DNA of 64,000 nt from Sphingobacteriaceae bacterium (lineage in GTDB: Bacteria > Bacteroidota > Bacteroidia > Sphingobacteriales > Sphingobacteriaceae): assembly GCA_014380615.1 (NCBI GenBank), contig JACMJM010000002.1, forward strand, positions 1 through 64,000, read 5' to 3'. The first letter of the stretch is position 1; every line of letters starts with the position of its first letter. The position numbers were made by a program, and so were the translations under genes. The notes under the pieces are model-generated. The model was given only the letters and a program-made list of their open reading frames with translations. It ran no database searches and was not told the DNA's origin. Positions 36,452-46,032 of the stretch are shown here, one piece after another.

Positions 36452-38257
36452 ATGCAGAAGATTAGAAACATTGCAATTATTGCACACGTTGACCACGGTA
36501 AAACTACACTGGTTGACAAAATTTTACACAGTTGCTCTATTTTTCGTGACAACCAGGAAACGGGCGATTTAATTCTTGATAATAATGATCTGGAACGTGA
36601 GCGTGGGATTACCATCGTTTCTAAAAACGTTTCTGTTCAATATAAAGACGTAAAAATCAACATCATTGATACCCCGGGCCACGCCGATTTTGGCGGTGAA
36701 GTAGAGCGTGTATTAAAAATGGCTGACGGCGTTTTATTGCTTTGCGATGCTTTTGAAGGTGCCATGCCTCAAACACGTTTCGTAACGCAAAAAGCTTTGG
36801 CTCTTGGCTTAAAGCCGATTGTTGTTGTTAATAAAGTAGATAAAGAAAACTGTCGCCCTGAAGAGGTTTATGAGCAAATTTTCGAATTGTTCTTCAACCT
36901 CGACGCAACAGAAGATCAGCTGGATTTCCCGGTAATTTACGGTTCGTCTAAACAAGGATGGATGAATACCGACTGGAAAAATCCTACTGAAGATATTTTC
37001 CCCTTAATGGATGCGATATTAGCGACCATCCCTCCTGCTCCGATTTCTGAAGGAACTCTGCAGATGCAGATCACTTCGTTAGATTATTCATCTTTCGTGG
37101 GCCGTATCGCCATCGGAAGAGTGGCGCGAGGCACTATCAAAGAAAACCAGCCTGTATCGCTAGTAAAGCGTGATGGCAAAATCCAGAAATCGCGGATTAA
37201 AGAACTTTATACTTTCGAAGGATTGGGTAAAGTACGCGTTCAGGAAGTGAGTTCCGGCGATATCTGCGCCGTTGTTGGTATTGAAGGTTTTGATATTGGT
37301 GATACCATTGCTGATTTCGAAAAACCAGAACAACTGGAAGTTATTCATATCGACGAACCTACAATGAATATGTTGTTCACGATTAATAACTCGCCATTTT
37401 TTGGTAAAGAAGGTAAATTCGTTACATCTCAACGCTTACGTGAGCGTTTGTACAAAGAGATGGAGAAAAATCTTGCGCTTAAAGTGTTAGAAACCGAATC
37501 GCCTGATTCATATTTGGTATACGGACGAGGAATTCTCCATTTATCCGTATTGATAGAAACTATGCGTCGCGAAGGCTATGAATTGCAGGTTGGCCAGCCC
37601 CAGGTTATCATCAAAGAAATAGATGGTGTGAAATGCGAACCAATAGAAACTTTAATCGTTGACGTTCCCGCAGAAGTTTCCGGTAAAGTAATCGAATTGG
37701 TAACACAACGTAAAGGCGAATTGCTTATCATGGAGCCTAAAGGTGATTTACAGCATCTTGAGTTCGATATTCCCGCTCGTGGTATCATCGGTTTACGTAA
37801 TAACGTACTTACCGCAACAGCTGGTGAAGCTATTATGGCACACCGTTTTAAAGCATACGAACCCTGGAAAGGAACAATCCCCGGCCGTTTAAGCGGAGTT
37901 TTGGTTTCTATGGAGAAAGGTTCGACTACCGCGTATTCTATCGACAAACTTCAAGATCGTGGACGTTTCTTTGTTGATCCGGGTGTAGATGTTTATGAAG
38001 GGCAGATTGTCGGTGAACATATCCGTGACAACGATTTAGTGGTTAACATTGTTAAAGGTAAGGCACTAACCAACATGCGTGCTTCCGGAACCGATGATAA
38101 TACACGTATCGCTCCTGCGATTAAATTCTCGCTCGAAGAGGCGATGGAATACATCCAGTCTGATGAGTATATAGAGATCACGCCTTTAAGTATGCGTTTA
38201 CGTAAGATTTATCTTAACGAAGGCGAAAGAAAGAACAACGCGAAGAAGTTTGCGTAG
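36452..38257 (+). CDS. typA: Ribosome-binding GTPase TypA/BipA
   Basis: A 601-residue translational GTPase. The P-loop [11 protein letters not shown] (residues 10-20), [19 protein letters not shown] and [12 protein letters not shown] (G1-G4 motifs) are all present. Domain order (G, II, III, V and a C-terminal domain) is that of EF-G-like TypA. It acts in ribosome assembly and stress adaptation. It has its own promoter element and a strong terminator behind it. The call is secure. Confidence 0.96.
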   Translation: MQKIRNIAIIAHVDHGKTTLVDKILHSCSIFRDNQETGDLILDNNDLERERGITIVSKNVSVQYKDVKINIIDTPGHADFGGEVERVLKMADGVLLLCDAFEGAMPQTRFVTQKALALGLKPIVVVNKVDKENCRPEEVYEQIFELFFNLDATEDQLDFPVIYGSSKQGWMNTDWKNPTEDIFPLMDAILATIPPAPISEGTLQMQITSLDYSSFVGRIAIGRVARGTIKENQPVSLVKRDGKIQKSRIKELYTFEGLGKVRVQEVSSGDICAVVGIEGFDIGDTIADFEKPEQLEVIHIDEPTMNMLFTINNSPFFGKEGKFVTSQRLRERLYKEMEKNLALKVLETESPDSYLVYGRGILHLSVLIETMRREGYELQVGQPQVIIKEIDGVKCEPIETLIVDVPAEVSGKVIELVTQRKGELLIMEPKGDLQHLEFDIPARGIIGLRNNVLTATAGEAIMAHRFKAYEPWKGTIPGRLSGVLVSMEKGSTTAYSIDKLQDRGRFFVDPGVDVYEGQIVGEHIRDNDLVVNIVKGKALTNMRASGTDDNTRIAPAIKFSLEEAMEYIQSDEYIEITPLSMRLRKIYLNEGERKNNAKKFA

Positions 38258-38273
38258 ATAATTTTAGTATTCT

Positions 38274-38318
38274 AATACAAAGGGGGTAAAGATTGATTTC
38301 TTACCCCCTTTGTATTTT
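38274..38318. terminator. Strong bidirectional terminator between typA and the flippase gene
   Basis: AATACAAAGGGGGTAA (38274-38289) is perfectly complementary over 16 bp to TTACCCCCTTTGTATT (38301-38316), with an 11-nt loop and T run on the + side. It separates the convergent typA and polysaccharide genes. Confidence 0.9.
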
Positions 38319-38358
38319 CTGATTTCATGAATCGATTCCAGCTTTACCTGCCTTGCCT

Positions 38359-39843
38359 TTAGAACAATGCTTTCATTTTTTGCAGGTATCCGTCAATCGT
38401 ATGAGTAATATCGTCTGAAAGCTTGAGGGAGTAAACACAGCCTCCGTAAAAAGCCGTGATAAAACCGCTACGAACCACGATGTCGACCACGAAATTATCA
38501 AATTTCGGAATCAGCCAAAGTGAAAGAAAGTAAATCAATATCCCAACTAACAGAGCAATTGGGCTTTTTATAGTGAAGGGTTGCAATTTAAATGCAAAAA
38601 GTAAAAAAAGGTATCTGAAGATATTAATAGCAGCTATAGTAATAAACATAGCGATTGCCGAACCAGTGATGCCAAATATCGGTATTAGCCAAATATTGGT
38701 AAGAATAGTGAGTCCTGCGAGAGAAAGTGTAAAGATTCCATCGTACTTATAGAACTTAGATGAGGCAAGTATCGCGGTATTTATTCCGGTAGAAGCATCA
38801 ACTAAATGGGCCAGACAGATAAATAATATGACGTATTTTCCCGATTCGTAATTAGCCGGAAGGATCTGGAAAATGTTGTTAATATTCGCCCAGACCAATA
38901 TTACGAGTAAGAGTGTAGTGATAATCTGTACAATGCAACTTTTGGCGTAGACGTCTCTAATAGTTTTAAGATCATTTTCTTTCCAGGCTTCGGCCACTAC
39001 CGCAAATGCGATGCTATACAATGATCTCGACGGCAGTGATACGATGATAGCAAACTGAAATGCGATGCTATAAATACCAGTAGCGTCTAGCCCGAACTGT
39101 TTATGAATAATGTATTTGTCAATACTTTCAATAATGAGCGGCGAGGAGCCTACGAATAATCCCCATGCGCTGATATTGATAAGCTTACTGCGCATGCCTC
39201 CATCCAAAAATTTGAAATCGGGTTTGAAGAAAAAATGACCGTCTGCAATCAACCTCCTTAACATCAACAAGGTGGGAAGTACGTTCGCTACCAGCCAGAG
39301 AATCATAAACAGTTCAAAGGAAATTAGTTGAAAATAAAACAACAGTACCGGAACTAAAATAAAGATACGCTTGGTAAATTCTCTCAAGATCCTTCCAGAA
39401 CTCGTGTTGTACAACATCATGGCATAGCGCTCAAACACATTGAAGAAAGTAGTAAAAACGATTAAGGGCAACAGATACCAGTAATATTGGCCAAAAAGGC
39501 TGGATTCTCCCGATTTTGAGCTAATAATCTGATCCTTAAATGCCCAGGCGAGGATGATCATGAGTAAAGTTCCGGCCAGAGCCACAATGCAGAACAAAAA
39601 AAGATAACCGTGATGGCCTTTCTCTTGGTTGCGAAAGTAGGGGAAGTATCGTGCAGTTCCTGGAAATCCGAGAGATGCAAATTGTCCGAACAAGCCGGAA
39701 AACGAGATGAGAAGTTGTGTCAATCCTACCTGTTCGGTGGTAAGAGCATGAGGCTGAAGCAGAACAATAGTAATGAAACCGATTAGGATACCAGCATATG
39801 AATAGATAGTACCTTTAATCGTTTGTTGCTTAATTACGCCCAT
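38359..39843 (-). CDS. Polysaccharide flippase (Wzx-like, MOP superfamily)
   Basis: A 494-residue protein with roughly 12-14 hydrophobic helices and no signal peptide. The N-terminal KQQTIKGTIYSYAGILIGFI and ALTTEQVGLTQLLISFSGLF match the polysaccharide-biosynthesis branch of the MOP/MATE superfamily. Such proteins flip undecaprenyl-linked repeat units across the inner membrane. Its location beside three glycosyltransferase genes supports export of a surface polysaccharide. It is divergent from the first glycosyltransferase gene, 48 bp apart. The exact substrate is unknown. Confidence 0.86.
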   Translation of the reverse strand: MGVIKQQTIKGTIYSYAGILIGFITIVLLQPHALTTEQVGLTQLLISFSGLFGQFASLGFPGTARYFPYFRNQEKGHHGYLFLFCIVALAGTLLMIILAWAFKDQIISSKSGESSLFGQYYWYLLPLIVFTTFFNVFERYAMMLYNTSSGRILREFTKRIFILVPVLLFYFQLISFELFMILWLVANVLPTLLMLRRLIADGHFFFKPDFKFLDGGMRSKLINISAWGLFVGSSPLIIESIDKYIIHKQFGLDATGIYSIAFQFAIIVSLPSRSLYSIAFAVVAEAWKENDLKTIRDVYAKSCIVQIITTLLLVILVWANINNIFQILPANYESGKYVILFICLAHLVDASTGINTAILASSKFYKYDGIFTLSLAGLTILTNIWLIPIFGITGSAIAMFITIAAINIFRYLFLLFAFKLQPFTIKSPIALLVGILIYFLSLWLIPKFDNFVVDIVVRSGFITAFYGGCVYSLKLSDDITHTIDGYLQKMKALF

Positions 39844-39878
39844 GCGTGGTGCTGCTATTTTATTAGTTCAAGAAAAGC

Positions 39879-39886
39879 TATTTTTG
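39879..39886 (+). promoter_or_regulatory. -7 promoter element of the first GT2 gene
   Basis: TATTTTTG matches TAnnTTTG and lies 5 nt before the ATG at 39892, implying a very short or absent leader. The -33 side is not clear. Confidence 0.55.
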
Positions 39887-39891
39887 GCTCA

Positions 39892-40908
39892 ATGAAGCCA
39901 AAAATAGAAAATAAAATCTGTGCTGTTACCGTAACCTACGGAAATCGCTGGAAATACCTCGAGCAGGTACTAAGGCGTTTGCTAAGCTTCAGGCAAACAG
40001 GAAATGTGGTGGTAGTAAATAACGGCAGCGAATACGATGTTGAAGAAGCTTTGAAACTGCTTGGCGACAGTAGAATTTTATTAGTGAATCATGCCGAAAA
40101 TGAAGGTTCGGCCGGGGGATATTATTCGGGAATCGCTGCTGCTTATGAGCAGACAACCAATGAATTTATCTGGCTGCTGGATGATGATAACTTGCCGGAT
40201 GAAGATGCCGCAGAAGAACTTTTTAAAGCCTGGGACAGCCTAAAGGCCCAACCTCTCAGCACCGCTTTGTATTGTCAGCGGGTAGACAGGACACTGGACC
40301 GAGAATTTATCCAGGGAAAAGATCCTTTTAAAAATTTCTTAATTCCTAACGGGATTTTGGGGGTATCTTACCTGGCCGGGATAGAGCGTAGATGGGAAAA
40401 GCATTTTAGCAGGAAGAGAGAAAATCCTCTCCCGAAAGACTACATTAAAGTTCCGTATGTGCCTTATGGGGGGGTTTTTGCCCATCGGGAGATGATTGGT
40501 TTAATCGGTTATCCCGACAGGCAGTTTTACTTATATGTTGACGATGAAGAATACACTTATCGGATCACCCAGCGTGGCGGAACGATATGGATGGTGTCGA
40601 CCGCTAAAATAAAAGACATAGATCTAGCCGACGGACGTGTTGCTTACCAGCCTAAAAAAGGCAACTCACCTTTATTAGATTTATGGAGCTTCCGCATGTA
40701 TTACCGAGTGCGTAACAGTATTTATTTTCATAATAAAATTTCAACCACCAATCCAATTGCCTTTGCCGCCAACAAAAGTTTGTTTATAGCGAAGCTCTGG
40801 TGGACGAGCGTTAAAAGCGGTAAGGGGAACGAATTTAGGAAGGTAAAAGAAGCTATTCAAGATGGCATTGAAGGCAGGCTGGGAAAAGCAGACAGCAATA
40901 AATTTTAG
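39892..40908 (+). CDS. GT2 glycosyltransferase, first of a tandem pair
   Basis: A 338-residue GT-A family 2 transferase. The start is the ATG at 39892 (MKPKIENKICAVTVTYGNRW); an earlier in-frame ATG overlaps the divergent flippase gene and gives an uncharacteristic N-terminus. The acidic donor motif is WLLDDDNLPDED, and VYVPYGG and YLYVDDEEYTYRI are characteristic of a galactofuranosyl-/rhamnosyltransferase-like group. It resembles the N-terminal half of the next gene closely in block order, so the two are tandem duplicates. It probably adds a sugar to a surface polysaccharide; donor and acceptor are unknown. Confidence 0.84.
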   Translation: MKPKIENKICAVTVTYGNRWKYLEQVLRRLLSFRQTGNVVVVNNGSEYDVEEALKLLGDSRILLVNHAENEGSAGGYYSGIAAAYEQTTNEFIWLLDDDNLPDEDAAEELFKAWDSLKAQPLSTALYCQRVDRTLDREFIQGKDPFKNFLIPNGILGVSYLAGIERRWEKHFSRKRENPLPKDYIKVPYVPYGGVFAHREMIGLIGYPDRQFYLYVDDEEYTYRITQRGGTIWMVSTAKIKDIDLADGRVAYQPKKGNSPLLDLWSFRMYYRVRNSIYFHNKISTTNPIAFAANKSLFIAKLWWTSVKSGKGNEFRKVKEAIQDGIEGRLGKADSNKF

Positions 40909-40948
40909 TAATTTAAACCATAATGATGGTTAAAAAATATTTTCGGTA

Positions 40949-42901
40949 ATGGCTTTAAGCATCTGCGTTGTTACGGTAACCTATGGCAAAAGGTGGGCAT
41001 TTTTAGAGAAGGTGCTGAAACGGGTACTCAGCTTTAATCAGGTTTCAGCAGTTGTGGTGGTAGATAACGCCTCGGATTACAGTGTAGCTGAATCATCAAA
41101 ATCCTTTAATGACCAGCGGATCAAAATCCTTACTGAAACTGAAAATACAGGATCAGCCGGGGGCTATTCTGATGGGATTACACTTGCCTTAAATCAACCC
41201 GACGCAGATTTAATCTGGTTACTCGATGATGACAACCTGCCTGCTGAAGATGCGATTAATAAGTTACTCTCCGCTTGGGAAAAGATTGAGGGTAATGCCG
41301 ACGATAAAGCCTTATTTTGTTTTCGCGGCGACCGTATCACGCACTCCCGGATTGCAAAAGGCCAGGACCCTGGTGCTTATTATCTCATCCCCGACAATTT
41401 TATGGGATTTCATTTATTTAGAATCCTGAGCAACAAGATTCGCAAGGCGGGAAGTAAAAAAATAGATGACAAGCCCATGCTTCCTTTTGCCCAAATGCCC
41501 TATGTTCCTTACGGAGGGTTTCTGATGCACCGGGAGATGGCAAAAAAAATTGGTTTGCCTAATTCAGAGCTTTTTGTTTATGCCGACGACTCTGAATACA
41601 CCTATCGTGTTACGCAATCTGGAGGTAAAATCTGGCTGGTGTCGGCAGCAGAAATAACGGATATTGATCCTTCGCAGGGGAGTAATTATAAGAGGAGTGC
41701 TTTACGTTCTCCTTTGCTGGATCTTTGGAATTTTCGAACCTTTTATCAAGTTCGTAACCGGATTTATTTCTACAGCAGGGTAAGTGTTAAAAATCCATGG
41801 CTTTACAAACTAAATCAGTTTTTTTTTATGGCGCAGCTTTATCTAATCGCTATTCTAACGGGCAAAACAAAAGAATACAAAGGATTATCAATTGCTGTAA
41901 ACCATGGGCACCAGGGTTTGTTGGGTAAAGTGGAATCTGTTCCGGGAATGCAATGCTTTAATAAATTATTTTACCTAAGCCGCAAATCAAGAATGAAAAC
42001 CTTTGCTCCCATCGCCCTTTTTGTATACAACCGTCCGGAACACACCCGCAGGACTTTAAAATTTTTACAACAAAACTTGCTTGCAGATGAATCAAGGCTG
42101 TTTATCTTCTCCGACGGACCAAAAGCAGGCGACGAAAAGCTTGTGACAGAAGTACGTGACTTAGTTAAAAATATAGATGGCTTTAAAACAGTCGAGCTAA
42201 TTGAACGGGAAAAGAATTTAGGGCTGGCAAGTTCTATTATAGATGGAGTAACCAAGCTGTGTGAGGAATACGGAAAAGTAATCGTTTTTGAAGATGATTT
42301 GATTTCATCGCCTTATACTTTGCAATATTTTAATGATGCACTGCAACGTTATGAATCAGAAGAAAAAGCAATGCATATAGGTGCTTACATGTACCCTATA
42401 AATGATTCTGGCTTACCAGAAACCTTTTTTTTAAGATCTACAAGCAGCTGGGGCTGGGCAACATGGAACAGGGCATGGAAAAGCTTCGAACCCGACATTG
42501 AACGTTTGATGAATCAGTTCGATTCGAGAAAAAAATATGAATTTGAAATGGAGGGCGCAATGAATTATTGGAAACATATGCGTCATTTCAAAGCCGGTAA
42601 GAATAATTCCTGGGCCATTCGCTGGTATGCATCCGTATTTCTAAAAGGAGGATTAAGTCTTTACCCATCAAAATCTTTGATAGATAATATCGGTCACGAC
42701 GGTACGGGTGTGCATTCGGGGGTTAATGATATTTACAAGGTAACGGTTAACAGGAGCCCGATAACTCAGTTTTCTGAAGACATTATTGAGAACCGACGCG
42801 CATTTAATGTAGTGAAAAGCTTTTTGAGTAACCGTAAAGGAAGCCTCATTAAACGGGGGCTCCGGTATATTAATCAATTACTTTCTGCTTTAAAAAGATA
42901 A
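40949..42901 (+). CDS. Two-domain glycosyltransferase (GT2 plus second GT2-like domain)
   Basis: A 650-residue protein formed of two glycosyltransferase modules. Residues 1-345 resemble the preceding gene (VTVTYGKRWAFLEKVLKRVL, WLLDDDNLPAED, YADDSEYTYRV). Residues about 349-650 begin with an internal ATG (41993) and APIALFVYNRPEHTRRTLKF, the start of a GT2-like family that is usually a free-standing protein; VIVFEDDLI and SSWGWATWNRAW are its hallmarks. No stop or frameshift separates the halves. The layout suggests a fusion after duplication, letting one protein add two sugars. It lies 40 bp after the first gene. Confidence 0.85.
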   Translation: MALSICVVTVTYGKRWAFLEKVLKRVLSFNQVSAVVVVDNASDYSVAESSKSFNDQRIKILTETENTGSAGGYSDGITLALNQPDADLIWLLDDDNLPAEDAINKLLSAWEKIEGNADDKALFCFRGDRITHSRIAKGQDPGAYYLIPDNFMGFHLFRILSNKIRKAGSKKIDDKPMLPFAQMPYVPYGGFLMHREMAKKIGLPNSELFVYADDSEYTYRVTQSGGKIWLVSAAEITDIDPSQGSNYKRSALRSPLLDLWNFRTFYQVRNRIYFYSRVSVKNPWLYKLNQFFFMAQLYLIAILTGKTKEYKGLSIAVNHGHQGLLGKVESVPGMQCFNKLFYLSRKSRMKTFAPIALFVYNRPEHTRRTLKFLQQNLLADESRLFIFSDGPKAGDEKLVTEVRDLVKNIDGFKTVELIEREKNLGLASSIIDGVTKLCEEYGKVIVFEDDLISSPYTLQYFNDALQRYESEEKAMHIGAYMYPINDSGLPETFFLRSTSSWGWATWNRAWKSFEPDIERLMNQFDSRKKYEFEMEGAMNYWKHMRHFKAGKNNSWAIRWYASVFLKGGLSLYPSKSLIDNIGHDGTGVHSGVNDIYKVTVNRSPITQFSEDIIENRRAFNVVKSFLSNRKGSLIKRGLRYINQLLSALKR

Positions 42902-43846
42902 CTATTTCTTCCTGTAAACCGCCGTTACAGAATGCCCATAAGGTGTCATACGTTTATCAATTAAGCCTTTGGCCAGAAGCGGACTTAACAATTTCGCTAC
43001 TCCATGAATAGCTTTTAACGAAAATGATGTATCGATTATTTTCTTGTCTGATTTAAAACCAGTCATCTTTTTTAATGCTTCGGCAATCAACAGGAAACTG
43101 TACCATTTTTTATGGGCATTATCTAATTCCTCATGATGAATAGTAACCAATTCCATATTAAATAAACCCGCCAGGTTTTCTAAAGCTTTGTCGGACCACC
43201 AGCTCATATGATGAGGCGGCAGATTTAATGTATTGTTTAACTGCACCGATACCAACGAATCATAACTCGGAACCGAAACTACGAGTTTTCCGCCGGGCTT
43301 TACAGCTGCAAGGCTTGCGCTGATAAAGTCTTTACTGTTGCCGATATGCTCCAAAACCTGGAAAGAGGTAACTACATCGTATTTGCCAGCATTCTCTAAG
43401 GAATGCTCTTCGATAGATTGCTTAATTACATTTAAACCAACAGCTTTTGCTTTTTTAATCGCTTCATCATTAAACTCCAATCCTGTAAACTCTGCTTTTG
43501 AAGATAACTGGGATCCGAATTGCCCTCTTCCGCATCCTACATCTAAAACCTTATCTCCAACATTTATGAGAGATTCTGTATATATATATTCACTTTTTCC
43601 TTCAAGGTAATACCAGTCATGCTGTTGAAGCACTTCATAAAACTCAGCTTCTCCTGTAGCCTGCGGAAAGAAGAATCGCAGGTCGGTATCTTTACAACGG
43701 TATAAGCCGATGGTGGTGTAAGGCTTAAGTTCTTTGAGTTCGGAAAAGCCCAGTTTTTTATATAGGCGGCTTAAGTCTGAAGTTTTAATTTCTTCAATTA
43801 GTTCTGTATTATCTTTTCCTGTTAAAGGACTTAGTACAACCGCCAT
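42902..43846 (-). CDS. SAM-dependent methyltransferase (class I)
   Basis: A 314-residue protein with a SAM-binding core at about 95-215: VLDVGCGRGQFGSQL, the acidic loop TGLEF, and DVVTSFQVLEHIG. The N-terminal 90 residues look like a separate lead-in region ending in a tyrosine-rich segment (YYLEGKSEYIYTES). The C-terminus is not recognised. Proteins of this type methylate sugars or lipid-linked glycans in polysaccharide clusters. It runs opposite to its neighbours: its stop directly abuts that of the two-domain transferase with no gap. The substrate is unknown. Confidence 0.82.
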   Translation of the reverse strand: MAVVLSPLTGKDNTELIEEIKTSDLSRLYKKLGFSELKELKPYTTIGLYRCKDTDLRFFFPQATGEAEFYEVLQQHDWYYLEGKSEYIYTESLINVGDKVLDVGCGRGQFGSQLSSKAEFTGLEFNDEAIKKAKAVGLNVIKQSIEEHSLENAGKYDVVTSFQVLEHIGNSKDFISASLAAVKPGGKLVVSVPSYDSLVSVQLNNTLNLPPHHMSWWSDKALENLAGLFNMELVTIHHEELDNAHKKWYSFLLIAEALKKMTGFKSDKKIIDTSFSLKAIHGVAKLLSPLLAKGLIDKRMTPYGHSVTAVYRKK

Positions 43847-43866
43847 GACTGTAATTTAAATTTTGC

Positions 43867-43874
43867 CAAAAGTA
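43867..43874 (-). promoter_or_regulatory. -7 promoter element of the methyltransferase gene
   Basis: On the minus strand TACTTTTG matches TAnnTTTG, 20 nt before the ATG at 43846. Confidence 0.5.
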
Positions 43875-43970
43875 TCTAAAAAAAGTCAAACGCATGGGGC
43901 TGAAGCTCTCCCAATTTTCCCCTATGGATAGGATTAATTCGCATCAATCTTATTTGTATTTTTACCCGAT

Positions 43971-45998
43971 TTGAAAGTTGTACACCTTAATACTTATGAT
44001 GGAAACGGCGGTGCCGGAAGGGCCTGTCTTCGGCTCAGCAAGGCCTTGTTAAAACAGGGCATTCAATCGGAAGTATGGGCCAATTATAAGTTCGGGAAGA
44101 GCCGACAAATTAAAAGTTTTTCACAATCCCCTTTCAACAAGGGCCTATCTGCGTTCGGAATACTTCTGGAACGTTTTGTATCATCCGCCGCTGCGAAAAA
44201 ATTTAAAATTCCTTTTTCTATTCCGCTTTGGGGACGTGATCTTTCCAGGCATCCCGCCTTGCTAACTGCAGATATTATCCATATCCACTGGGTAAATCAT
44301 GCGTTTTTGCGTCCGCGAGATTTAGCACAACTGAAGTTGCTTAACAAGCCAATTGTGTGGACTTTTCACGACAGCAACGCCTTCACCGGTGGCTGCCATG
44401 TTCGATATAGTTGTAATCACTTTGAGGATGAATGCGGAAATTGTCCGCTCTTGAAAAACTCTAATCCAAACGATTTATCACACCGAATTTGGAACGATAA
44501 AAACCATGCGTACCAACAGCTTAATTTCTCAATTGTAGCACCAAGTACCTGGATGGAAGCTTCTATCAGGCGCAGTAAACTTCTTGGTCGGGCGGAAATA
44601 AACACCATCCCCAATACCCTCGAAACAGAAGTCTTTCAACCTTTTTCAAAACAGGCTTCAAAAGAGCATCTGGGTTTAAGCAGCGATAAATTTGTGATGC
44701 TAAGCGGCTTTATGCCTTCACGCAATGATCTGCACAAAGGAACTCCTTATCTTATAGAAGCTCTCGAAATTCTGGTTTCGAAAAATTTGATAGATAAAGA
44801 CAGAACAGAACTTATCGTTTTTGGAAACAGGGACGAAAAAAACGTTCCTGAATTTCCTGTAAAGGTCACTTTTCTCGGCACCATTTCAAATGATGAAAAA
44901 CTAGCCATATGTTATAGCGCGGCAGACGTATTTTTAACTCCCTCTCTGGAAGATAATCTCCCCAATACGGTAATGGAGAGCCTTGCCTGCGGAACACCTG
45001 TGGTTGCCTTTACAACCGGAGGAATCCCAGATATGGTAGAACACTTGCGAAACGGTTACCTGGCTAATTATAAATCCTCAGAAGACTTCGCGAATGGGAT
45101 AGCATGGGTTTACAATCATGCCGATAGAAATACCCTTAACGAAGCCGGAAGAAAGACTGTGGAACAGAAATTTTCTGAAAGTATTGTAGCCGATAATCAT
45201 CTCCGGCTTTATAAGCGGCTTATTAAACCCGCAGAAAGCAAATCGGAATCGAGGCCGGCCCTTTCGGTTATTACCGTGGTTTACAATAATGTTAAAGACA
45301 TAGAGCGCACCGTTTTATCGGTTGTAAACCAAACTTATGATAACATTGAATATATTGTTATTGATGGCGGTTCCGAAGACGGAACTGTAGATATTCTGAA
45401 AAAGCACCAACACCGCATCAGCAAGCTGGTTTCTGAACCTGATAAGGGGATTTATGACGCCATGAATAAAGGCTTGGCTCTGGCCACCGGAGACTATGTT
45501 TTGTTTATGAATTCGGGTGATGAAATTTATGCATTGGACACGGTTGATCATGTTTTTGCTTCTTCAGGCGATGCCGATATTTACTATGGAGAAACCGAGA
45601 TGGTTGATGAGAACCTGAACAGCCTCGGACAACGAAGGCACAAGGCGCCAGTAAAGTTATCCCCGGATAGCTTTAAATATGGCATGAGTGTTAGTCATCA
45701 GGCAATTTACATCCGCAGGTCACTGGCGTTGCCTTATAACACAAGTTATAAATTGAGCGCGGATATCGATTGGATTCTAAATGCGTTAAAACGAGCCCGA
45801 AAAATAGAAAACACTCAGCGGTATGTTGCGAAATACCTTGTAGGGGGTATGTCGAAGAAAAAACATAAAGAAAGCCTGATGGAGAGGTTCCATATTTTCT
45901 CTAAACATTTCGGCCTCATACCAAATATTTTTAACCATGCTGTAATCGCGACGAAACTTTTTATCTATTATATTCGTAATGGCAGAACTAATGATTAA
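43971..45998 (+). CDS. Fused GT4 and GT2 glycosyltransferase
   Basis: A 675-residue protein. Residues 1-420 are a GT4/GT-B domain beginning MKVVHLNTYDGNGGAGRACL, with the donor-site stretch TPSLEDNLPNTVMESLACG near 323-341. Residues about 428-675 are a GT2/GT-A domain beginning SVITVVYNNVKDIERT, with DGGSEDGT and the DxD-like NSGDE. The start is TTG at 43971, which gives the proper N-terminus; no ATG in frame is available upstream. The fusion is continuous. It probably adds successive sugars of the surface glycan. It stands between the methyltransferase and LamG genes. Confidence 0.83.
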   Translation: MKVVHLNTYDGNGGAGRACLRLSKALLKQGIQSEVWANYKFGKSRQIKSFSQSPFNKGLSAFGILLERFVSSAAAKKFKIPFSIPLWGRDLSRHPALLTADIIHIHWVNHAFLRPRDLAQLKLLNKPIVWTFHDSNAFTGGCHVRYSCNHFEDECGNCPLLKNSNPNDLSHRIWNDKNHAYQQLNFSIVAPSTWMEASIRRSKLLGRAEINTIPNTLETEVFQPFSKQASKEHLGLSSDKFVMLSGFMPSRNDLHKGTPYLIEALEILVSKNLIDKDRTELIVFGNRDEKNVPEFPVKVTFLGTISNDEKLAICYSAADVFLTPSLEDNLPNTVMESLACGTPVVAFTTGGIPDMVEHLRNGYLANYKSSEDFANGIAWVYNHADRNTLNEAGRKTVEQKFSESIVADNHLRLYKRLIKPAESKSESRPALSVITVVYNNVKDIERTVLSVVNQTYDNIEYIVIDGGSEDGTVDILKKHQHRISKLVSEPDKGIYDAMNKGLALATGDYVLFMNSGDEIYALDTVDHVFASSGDADIYYGETEMVDENLNSLGQRRHKAPVKLSPDSFKYGMSVSHQAIYIRRSLALPYNTSYKLSADIDWILNALKRARKIENTQRYVAKYLVGGMSKKKHKESLMERFHIFSKHFGLIPNIFNHAVIATKLFIYYIRNGRTND

Positions 45999-46032
45999 AA
46001 TTGCTCAGGAAATCACTTATACCTAAACCTAT

